22,551 bases of DNA, from NCBI GenBank assembly GCA_045863035.1, contig BTUV01000046.1, positions 1-22,551 of the forward strand. The letters run 5' to 3'. Below the pieces are notes generated by a model. The model ran no database searches. It saw only the letters and a list, made by a program, of their open reading frames with translations, and was not told the origin of the DNA. The translations under genes were made by a program, and so were the position numbers. The first letter of the stretch is position 1, and each line of letters opens with the position of its first letter. The DNA is from H2-BAC3 sp045863035. Lineage in GTDB: Bacteria; Bacteroidota; Ignavibacteria; Ignavibacteriales; Ignavibacteriaceae. Positions 16,153 through 22,551 of this stretch are shown here, piece after piece.

Positions 16153-18645
16153 ATGGCATATAAACACATTTTTATTTCGGGAAATGTAAGATCAGAAAAA
16201 TATAGAACTCCATCCAAAGGCGGCGGAGTTTTAAGATTGCCTCCTCGTGAGCGAGAAAGCCATAGCCAAAGGTTACTGCGTCAGTTCGATAGCATTTGGC
16301 ATGAGAAAGAGCAATTAAAACTGAATCGTGCAGCTCAGCAAATTACAACAAGGGAGGGCACCTATCTTTCTTTTACCAGTTCTGCCAACAATGATCTTAT
16401 AACAAAAAAGATGGAAGATTTAAAAAAGGGGATTAGATTACTTAATATTCAAGAAATTCCAGTTGACGAGGGTCAAAAAAAAATTAGAGCAACAATTTAT
16501 GTCCCTAATGGGAAGGAGGGACATTTTGTCAAGAAGATCGAAAAGTACCAACAAGAGGATACCCAAACTGGAAAACCGAAGAATAAAGATTTAGTTGAGA
16601 GTATAGAGGATGTTTCCATAGCATTGTTGGAAGGATTATGGACTGATAACCCAAGTCTGATACCTTTGGACATACCAAAATGGTGTGAAGTTTGGTTGAA
16701 TGTTGATTCAAAAAATAATCGAGTGAATGAACAAATAGATTTTTTTTTGAGTACCATTCAATCTTTAAATATTGACGCGAAACCTGGCAGAATCATTTTT
16801 CCAGAGAGAGCTGTGCTGCTTATAAACTCTAATAGAGATCAACTTATCGAATTGATGCTTCAAAGCGACCTATTGGCGGAGTTAAGGTCAGGACAAGAAC
16901 CTGCCGGATTTTGGATTAATGAAAGTTCTTTGGAACAACAAGCATGGAGTGAAGAACTATTAAGTAGAATCTTTCTAGTAGATAGTAATATCAAAATCTG
17001 TTTATTGGATACTGGTGTTAATAATGGACATATTTTATTAAGTCCATTGATTGATGATGCAAATACTCTCACTGTTGACCCGGCTTGGGGAACCAATGAC
17101 CATAGTTCAGGAGCAGGACATGGAACTCTGATGGCAGGAATATCCGGATATGGTAAATTGGAAGATTTATTAGTTGCAACAACAAATGTTAAGCTTACGC
17201 ACAAACTTTGTTCTGTGAAAATTGTTCCTCATCGTCCTCAAATAAGCAATCCAAAGGAACTTTGGGGTGATATAACCTCACGGGCAATTTCCTATGCTGA
17301 GATTCAGAATCCGAAAGATAAATTAATTTACTGTATGTCTATAACATCAGAAGAAGATTCAAAAAATGGAAGACCCTCCTCATGGTCAGGCGCAATCGAT
17401 AATCTAACTTTTTGGGAGGCCGAAAATAAAAGATTGATCATTATTTCTGCCGGTAATGTCAAGGATCAAGATTTATGGCAGAAATATCCGAACTCTAATC
17501 TTCGCTCATCTGTTCAGAACCCAGCTCAATCATGGAATGCAGTTGTTGTTGGTGCCTATACAGAAAAAATACAGGTAAATGACCTAAATTATAAGGAATA
17601 TATACCATTGGCAGCCAAGGGAGAGCTTTCTCCTTTTAGTACAACTTCATGCGATTGGGGAAATGAGTGGCCCAAAAAACCCGATGTGGTATTTGAGGGA
17701 GGTAATTTACTTAGGTCACCTGACAATACTGTAACATCTCACGAAGACTTAGAATTGTTATCCACCTCTAAATCATTTACGCTCAAACAGTTTGACACTA
17801 TTAATGCGACAAGTGCAGCGGCTGCCCAAGCAGCATGGTTTTCTGCTAAAGTTGCTTATGAATATCCGGATGCTTGGCCTGAAACAATCCGTGGATTAAT
17901 TTTACATTCTGCGAATTGGAATGATGCTATGAAAAATCAGTTAGGTGTAAATGCTGGAAATAAAGCTGATTTAAGACGACTAATGAAAGTCTTTGGTTTT
18001 GGTATACCTGAATTGGATCGTGCGATTTATAGTCAGGAAAGTGCTTTAACCATCATCGCTCAAGAAATCATTCAGCCATTCACAATAAATGAAAAAGGTT
18101 CCCCAACAACTAATGAAATTCACATTTTCAATCTCCCATGGCCAAGCGATTTATTGTTGAATTTAGGCGGAACTCAAGTCAAATTAAGAATAACATTATC
18201 TTATTTTGTAGAGCCAGGTGCTGGTGAAATTGGGTGGGATAATAAGTATCGTTATCAATCACATGGCTTACGTTTTGATCTGAATAATATTGGAGAAAAC
18301 GAGTTAACCTTCCGAAAGCGAATAAATTTTTTAGCGAGGGAGGATGAGGAGGTTGTTGGCGGAAATTCAGGCAGTAACAGATGGACACTTGGTGTTAAGA
18401 ACAGGAGCTCAGGTTCTATTCACTCTGATTATTGGGAGAGTACAGCCGCAGAATTAGCTACATGTAATTATATTGCTGTTTATCCTGTTATCGGTTGGTG
18501 GCGTGAAAGAAAACATTTAGGTAAGGTTGAATCAAAAACACGTTATTCGTTGATTGTTTCGCTTGAGACACCTGCGCAAGAAGTTGAGCTATATACAGCA
18601 GTACGGAATCTGATTGATATCCCAATTGAAATAAGCAATGGGTAA
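16153..18645 (+). CDS. ietS: Subtilisin-like S8 serine protease, IetS-like component of an IetAS defence pair
   Basis: This 830-residue protein has no signal peptide, so it should act in the cytoplasm. The subtilase catalytic set is complete: Asp286 in CLLDTGVNNGH, His323 in GAGHGTLMAG, oxyanion Asn435 in IIISAGN, and Ser554 in INATSAAAA. About 280 residues precede the protease domain, unlike secreted subtilisins with short propeptides, and about 230 beta-rich residues follow it. The length and layout suit IetS. AAGG overlaps the ietA stop codon and is 7 bases from the ATG, so the two genes are probably co-translated. Like ietA it is AT-rich. The protease target is unknown, and cleavage of host or phage proteins on infection is an inference. 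Confidence 0.87.
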   Translation: MAYKHIFISGNVRSEKYRTPSKGGGVLRLPPRERESHSQRLLRQFDSIWHEKEQLKLNRAAQQITTREGTYLSFTSSANNDLITKKMEDLKKGIRLLNIQEIPVDEGQKKIRATIYVPNGKEGHFVKKIEKYQQEDTQTGKPKNKDLVESIEDVSIALLEGLWTDNPSLIPLDIPKWCEVWLNVDSKNNRVNEQIDFFLSTIQSLNIDAKPGRIIFPERAVLLINSNRDQLIELMLQSDLLAELRSGQEPAGFWINESSLEQQAWSEELLSRIFLVDSNIKICLLDTGVNNGHILLSPLIDDANTLTVDPAWGTNDHSSGAGHGTLMAGISGYGKLEDLLVATTNVKLTHKLCSVKIVPHRPQISNPKELWGDITSRAISYAEIQNPKDKLIYCMSITSEEDSKNGRPSSWSGAIDNLTFWEAENKRLIIISAGNVKDQDLWQKYPNSNLRSSVQNPAQSWNAVVVGAYTEKIQVNDLNYKEYIPLAAKGELSPFSTTSCDWGNEWPKKPDVVFEGGNLLRSPDNTVTSHEDLELLSTSKSFTLKQFDTINATSAAAAQAAWFSAKVAYEYPDAWPETIRGLILHSANWNDAMKNQLGVNAGNKADLRRLMKVFGFGIPELDRAIYSQESALTIIAQEIIQPFTINEKGSPTTNEIHIFNLPWPSDLLLNLGGTQVKLRITLSYFVEPGAGEIGWDNKYRYQSHGLRFDLNNIGENELTFRKRINFLAREDEEVVGGNSGSNRWTLGVKNRSSGSIHSDYWESTAAELATCNYIAVYPVIGWWRERKHLGKVESKTRYSLIVSLETPAQEVELYTAVRNLIDIPIEISNG

Positions 18646-18746
18646 TAAATGTATTATCTTACAGTAAAGATGAAAAATATTTAAAACTGGATAAAAATAG
18701 CTTTAAATGAGGTTCCTTCAGTAGTAACAGATTTACAAAATTTAAT

Positions 18747-19022
18747 ATGACTGGAAAGAAAAATCAGTACATCCCCCCCATTGTGTTTCATCCAGGTGAA
18801 ACACTGGCTGAGAAGCTTAAGGAACAGGATACCAACGCAAAAGAATTTGCTACTCTTGCAGAAATACCTGCAGGAACTATTATTGCTATTATTGAGGGTT
18901 ATGGGAGCATCAATACCCCGATCGCATTAAAGTTTGAAGAGATTCTCAAAATTCCGGCTCATTTCTGGATGAATAAACAAAGGGTTTATGATGATTATTT
19001 GTCTAGAGAATCCAAAAAATAG
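18747..19022 (+). CDS. HigA/VapI-type HTH protein without a toxin partner
   Basis: This 91-residue protein has the HigA-family layout: HPGETLAEKLKEQ near 15-27, an XRE helix-turn-helix (about 25-65, AKEFATLAEIPAGTIIAIIEG), and the typical tail ALKFEEILKIPAHFWMNKQRVYDDYL. HigA antitoxins normally follow a higB toxin gene, but only 101 bases separate this gene from ietS, too short for a toxin. It ends 7 bases before hsdR. It may regulate the restriction or IetAS genes, or be a stranded antitoxin. The recognition helix is intact. The function is inferred only from the family. Confidence 0.8.
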   Translation: MTGKKNQYIPPIVFHPGETLAEKLKEQDTNAKEFATLAEIPAGTIIAIIEGYGSINTPIALKFEEILKIPAHFWMNKQRVYDDYLSRESKK

Positions 19023-19029
19023 TTAGCTT

Positions 19030-22000
19030 ATGCCCAAACCCATTACCGAAAATATCATAGAACACTCAGCTATTGAGATATTGCAGGAGCTGGGGTGGAG
19101 CTATGCTCTCGGTAAGGATATTTCTCCTGAAGGGGTGAATTGTGAACGGGAGATTTTCAGCGAAATAATATTAGTGAACCGCCTCAGGGAGGCAGTGGCG
19201 CGGATAAACCCTGATATTCCGGTGAGTGCTCAGGAAGCTGCTGTGCAAAAAGTTCTGCGCATCAGTTCCCCTGACCTGCTACATAATAACGAAGAGTTTC
19301 ACCGTATGCTGGTTGAAAAGGTGAAGATACCTTATCAGCAAAACGGATATGAGCGGAGTTATGAAGTTGCGCTTATTGATTTTAGTAATCCCGGAGCAAA
19401 CCAGTTCCTTGCGGTAAACCAATATACCATCATGGAAAATAATCAGCATAAGAGGCCGGATTTGCTCCTTTTTGTAAACGGTCTTCCTCTCGTGGTTATT
19501 GAACTGAAAAACGCTGCTGATGAAAACGCAGATATACAAAGCGCATTTCAGCAGATACAGACCTATAAAGCTGCAATACCCGGATTGTTTATTTATAATG
19601 CAGTTTGTGTAATATCAGACGGGCTTGAGTGCAGGGCGGGGAGTGTTTCCGCGGACATGAGCCGTTACATGACCTGGAAAACCGTTGACGGAGTTAAGGA
19701 GGCCTCCCGGTTTAAGCCGCAGATTGAAACACTTTTTAAGGGAATGCTTAAACCTGCTACCCTGCTCGACCTTGTGCGTAATTTTATCGTCTTTGAAAAA
19801 TCAAAGCGGGAGGATTCTGCCACCGGGCTGATACAGATTCAGACACAAAAAAAACTTGCAGCGTATCATCAGTATTATGCAGTTAATAAGGCGGTCATCT
19901 CAACCATTAGTGCCTCCGGTGAACGTGGTGACAAACGGGGCGGAGTGGTATGGCACACACAGGGCTCAGGCAAAAGTCTGAGTATGGTTTTTTACTCCGG
20001 CAAGTTGATAACTTCCCCGGAGATGCGCAACCCCACCATTGTGGTAATAACCGACCGCAATGATCTTGATGATCAGTTGTTTGATACCTTTGCTGCTTCG
20101 GTGCAGTTGCTCAGGCAGGAACCGGTTCAGGCAGAGAGCAGAGACCACCTGAAAGAACTGCTCAAGGTTGCAAGCGGCGGTATTGTGTTTACCACCATTC
20201 AGAAATTTCTTCCTGATGATTCTTCACGGCTCAGATTTCCGCAGCTTTCAGACCGGAGGAATATTGTGGTAATAGCTGACGAAGCTCACCGCACGCAATA
20301 TGGCTTTGAAGCAAAACTGATTAATACCAGGGATAGCCAAAGCAAAGCGATTATCGGCAAGCAGATTGCCTATGGCTTTGCAAAGTATATGCGGGATGCA
20401 CTTCCGGAGGCAACGTATATTGGCTTCACAGGAACGCCCATTGAGGGGACTGATGTAAACACTCCGCAGGTGTTCGGCAGTTATATAGACCGCTATGATA
20501 TAAAAGACGCGGTTGATGACGGAGCTACGGTTCGTATATTTTATGAAAGTCGTCTTGCAAAAGTTAATCTTGATGATGAGGGGAAACGGCTGATTGAGGA
20601 GTTTGACAAAGAACTTGAGCAGGATGAAGAAGTTACCAGCCGCCAGCGCGCAAAAGCCAAGTGGACCAAACTTGAGGCAATTGTGGGGCACAGTGAGCGG
20701 GTTAAAAATCTTGCACGCGATATAGTAACTCACTTTGAAAAACGGCAGCAGGTCTTTGACGGCAAGGGAATGATTGTAGCCATGAGCCGCCGGATTGCGG
20801 TTGATATATATAATGAGATAATCGCGCTCAGACCTGAGTGGCACCATGATGACCTGAGCCGCGGTGTAATTAAGGTAGTGATGACCGCCAGCAGTTCAGA
20901 TGGTCCCGAAATAGCAAAGCATCATACCACCAAACAGCAGAGGCGGGATTTATCAGAGAGGATGAAAGATCCTGCTGATGAAATGAAATTAGTTATCGTG
21001 CGTGATATGTGGCTCACCGGATTTGATGCCCCCTGCCTGAACACCATGTATATAGACAAACCAATGCGGGGGCATAACCTGATGCAGGCAATTGCACGGG
21101 TGAATAGGGTCTTTAAGGATAAACCCGGCGGTCTGATTGTTGACTATCTCGGCATTGCCATTGACCTTAAAAAAGCACTCTCCTTTTACGGTGAGGCCGG
21201 AGGCAAAGGAGACCCGGCAGAAAACATCCAGCGGGCGTATGAGGTCTTCAGGGAAAAGATTGAAGTACTACGGCAGATGTTTTATGAAGCAAGTGCAACA
21301 AAAGAGGATATACTGGTTGAAGAGCCGGAGGCATATTATCCCGGAAGCGCGGGGTTTAATTACCGCAGGTTCTTTGATGCAGAGCCCCAGGAAAAACTCT
21401 CTATAGTTTTGCAGTCAGAGGAACATATACTCGGACTAAAGGATGGCAAGGAGCGGTTCGTCCGTGAGGTAACGATGATGAGTCTGTCTCTTTCCTTATG
21501 TATAACCAGAGAAGAAGTACAGCCGTTTTTAGCCGAAGCAGCATTTTTTCAGGCGGTAAAAGCACGGCTGGCAAAGTTTGATGCTCCGGCCGGGGGAGGG
21601 AAATCCAGTCTGCAGATTGAAACAGCAATCAGGCAGATTGTTGATGAAGCCCTGAGCAGTGATACCGTGGTTGATATCTTTGATGCAGCCGGAATTGATA
21701 AGCCGGATATATCCGGGCTTGAAATTCTCTCGGATGAATTTCTTGAAGAAGTGGCGGGTATGCAGCATAAAAATCTTGCCATTGAACTCCTGAAAAAAAT
21801 TCTGAATGACGAACTTAAGATCAGGTCGAAAACCAATCTGGTTAAAAGCAAAAAACTGCTTGAGATGCTTGAGACCGCCATAAAGAAATATCAGAATAAT
21901 CTGCTGACCACGGCAGAGATTATCGAAGAACTGATCCGTATCGCAAAGCAGATAAAAGAAGATGACAAAGAAGGAGAACGGCTCGGACTGAATACTGATG

Positions 22001-22272
22001 AAGTTGCGTTTTATAATGCGCTTGAAGTGAATGACAGTGCAGTTCAGGTTCTGGGTGATGAAACATTAAAAATTATTGCACGGGAGATTGCTGAAAAAGT
22101 CCGGGCAAATGCCACCATTGACTGGACCATACGTGAAAGCGCGCGGGCTAAACTGATGGTTCTGGTAAGGCGCACCCTCACCAAATACGGCTACCCGCCG
22201 GACAAACAAAAACAGGCAATTGATACTGTCCTGAAACAGGCGGAACTTCTTGCTGACAGCATCGCTGTGTAA
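19030..22272 (+). CDS. hsdR: Type I restriction enzyme endonuclease and translocase subunit HsdR
   Basis: HsdR translocates DNA with ATP and cuts unmethylated DNA at a distance. The 1080-residue product starts with a PD-(D/E)xK nuclease domain: KRPDLL with Asp144, then VVIELKN with Glu158 and Lys160, then a QxxxY-like QQIQTYK. Two RecA-like SF2 helicase domains follow, with WHTQGSGKS (Walker A Lys315), ADEAH at 416-420, GFTGTPIE, and VRDMWLTGFDAPCLNTMYID with QAIARVNRVF as motifs V/VI. A C-terminal helical region for HsdM contact ends the protein. The length is typical and all motifs look intact. It is separated from hsdM-hsdS by the IetAS pair and the HigA-like gene. The 35-bp direct repeat begins 7 bases past its stop. 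Confidence 0.97.
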   Translation: MPKPITENIIEHSAIEILQELGWSYALGKDISPEGVNCEREIFSEIILVNRLREAVARINPDIPVSAQEAAVQKVLRISSPDLLHNNEEFHRMLVEKVKIPYQQNGYERSYEVALIDFSNPGANQFLAVNQYTIMENNQHKRPDLLLFVNGLPLVVIELKNAADENADIQSAFQQIQTYKAAIPGLFIYNAVCVISDGLECRAGSVSADMSRYMTWKTVDGVKEASRFKPQIETLFKGMLKPATLLDLVRNFIVFEKSKREDSATGLIQIQTQKKLAAYHQYYAVNKAVISTISASGERGDKRGGVVWHTQGSGKSLSMVFYSGKLITSPEMRNPTIVVITDRNDLDDQLFDTFAASVQLLRQEPVQAESRDHLKELLKVASGGIVFTTIQKFLPDDSSRLRFPQLSDRRNIVVIADEAHRTQYGFEAKLINTRDSQSKAIIGKQIAYGFAKYMRDALPEATYIGFTGTPIEGTDVNTPQVFGSYIDRYDIKDAVDDGATVRIFYESRLAKVNLDDEGKRLIEEFDKELEQDEEVTSRQRAKAKWTKLEAIVGHSERVKNLARDIVTHFEKRQQVFDGKGMIVAMSRRIAVDIYNEIIALRPEWHHDDLSRGVIKVVMTASSSDGPEIAKHHTTKQQRRDLSERMKDPADEMKLVIVRDMWLTGFDAPCLNTMYIDKPMRGHNLMQAIARVNRVFKDKPGGLIVDYLGIAIDLKKALSFYGEAGGKGDPAENIQRAYEVFREKIEVLRQMFYEASATKEDILVEEPEAYYPGSAGFNYRRFFDAEPQEKLSIVLQSEEHILGLKDGKERFVREVTMMSLSLSLCITREEVQPFLAEAAFFQAVKARLAKFDAPAGGGKSSLQIETAIRQIVDEALSSDTVVDIFDAAGIDKPDISGLEILSDEFLEEVAGMQHKNLAIELLKKILNDELKIRSKTNLVKSKKLLEMLETAIKKYQNNLLTTAEIIEELIRIAKQIKEDDKEGERLGLNTDEVAFYNALEVNDSAVQVLGDETLKIIAREIAEKVRANATIDWTIRESARAKLMVLVRRTLTKYGYPPDKQKQAIDTVLKQAELLADSIAV

Positions 22273-22278
22273 CAATCA

Positions 22279-22313
22279 GATCACGGATTAAACGGATTAA
22301 AGGATTACGCGGA
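22279..22313 (+). repeat. 35-bp direct repeat, right copy
   Basis: This copy is identical to 12045-12079 and in the same orientation. The pair brackets the whole hsdM-hsdS-ietAS-higA-hsdR block at a distance of about 10.2 kb. Confidence 0.93.
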
Positions 22314-22346
22314 TTCTTTGCGGCTTGGAGCGGGTTTTGGTATCCG

Positions 22347-22490
22347 GTCAAATCTGTAAAAATAAGCGAGAAATTTTCTCATTTTCCCCTTAATCTGTCA
22401 AAAATGTAAAAATAAGACCCCTTGATAGGGGCTTATTTTGACAAAAATGTAAAAATAAGAGTAAAATGGATTTAAATACCCTCTTATTTT
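22347..22490 (+). repeat. Three spaced TGTAAAAATAAG repeats with inverted partners
   Basis: TGTAAAAATAAG occurs at 22355-22366, 22405-22416 and 22448-22459, each preceded by a GTCAAA or GACAAA variant, at intervals of 50 and 43 bases. The middle copy pairs with GGGGCTTATTTTGACA (22428-22443) at 14 of 16 positions around a 7-base loop. The third pairs as AAAATAAGAG/CTCTTATTTT (22452-22461 with 22481-22490). The first is followed by GAGAAATTTTCTC (22368-22380). The middle hairpin has a GC stem next to CTTATTTT and could also serve as the hsdR terminator. The core resembles the inverted repeats at 3450-3492 and 3550-3586. Confidence 0.75.
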
Positions 22491-22521
22491 GCCACTAATT
22501 GCACGAATAACCACGAATTTC
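22491..22521 (+). repeat. Second repeat module, right copy
   Basis: This segment matches 12085-12115 at 29 of 31 positions. It is followed by TTTGCGCGGG as on the left, then by the AATCCTGA-type unit at the window edge. The region 22273-22551 therefore holds only repeats, and no gene is seen in it. Confidence 0.85.
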
Positions 22522-22551
22522 TTTGCGCGGGTGTTCTGAATCCTGAAAATC

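Noticed and set aside
18646..18746. A HigB-type toxin gene upstream of the HigA-like gene
   Set aside because: The gap is about 100 bases with no suitable open frame, too short for a toxin of this family.
20248..20847. A 199-residue minus-strand frame inside hsdR
   Set aside because: It lies fully opposite the conserved helicase region and has no recognisable domain or ribosome site.
12045..22313. Direct repeats as integrase attachment sites
   Set aside because: No integrase or tRNA gene is near, and the repeat looks like a dispersed intergenic family, so homologous recombination is the simpler reading.
22347..22490. Possible short CRISPR array
   Set aside because: The units are only about 12-20 bases with unequal spacing, the spacers themselves form inverted partners with the repeats, and no cas genes are present.

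Overview
The window looks like chromosomal DNA of a bacterium from the Bacteroidota/Chlorobiota side of the tree, most like Ignavibacteria or a relative. The support is indirect. It has a Gly/Ala/Ser/Thr-rich outer-membrane barrel with an early NPAYAG motif, a short RsmI without its C-terminal domain, promoter candidates of the Bacteroidetes TTTG-N20-TAnnTTTG type, several starts with poor Shine-Dalgarno sites, and dispersed intergenic repeats of the 'cacggattaaacggatt' and 'aatcctga' kinds. No rRNA, tRNA or CRISPR array was seen.

Left part (1-12046), mostly core-like genes. On the minus strand are hslV-hslU (ATP-dependent HslUV protease, ATGA overlap), a DUF4143-type AAA ATPase whose start lies beside two long inverted repeats, a beta-barrel outer-membrane protein with a clear terminator and promoter, and an orphan ParA ATPase. 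On the plus strand are a TSUP/TauE-SafE membrane protein and a DUF1801-OmdA (YdeI-like) protein. These converge on an unrecognised exported protein. A plus-strand pair, rsmI and a LonB-type protease, closes this part. In the TSUP gene and rsmI the expected initiator position is ATA, not ATG, with a well-spaced Shine-Dalgarno site in front. The exported protein also has no ATG near its signal sequence.

Right part (12047-22551), a defence island. A complete type I restriction-modification set, hsdM-hsdS-...-hsdR, is split by visibly AT-richer cargo: an AAA ATPase and a cytoplasmic subtilisin-like protease that match the IetAS anti-phage pair in architecture, then a lone HigA-type HTH protein just before hsdR. 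HsdM/HsdS should methylate and recognise DNA and HsdR should translocate and cut unmodified DNA, while IetA/IetS would add a separate protease-based layer. The island is bracketed by an identical 35-bp direct repeat at the ends of lonB and hsdR, followed on both sides by a second shared repeat module.

The last 200 bases hold three spaced repeats of a TGTAAAAATAAG motif with matching inverted partners. Their core (ATGTAAA[A/T]ATAA) also occurs in the inverted repeats in front of the DUF4143 ATPase gene, suggesting one family of palindromic sites.
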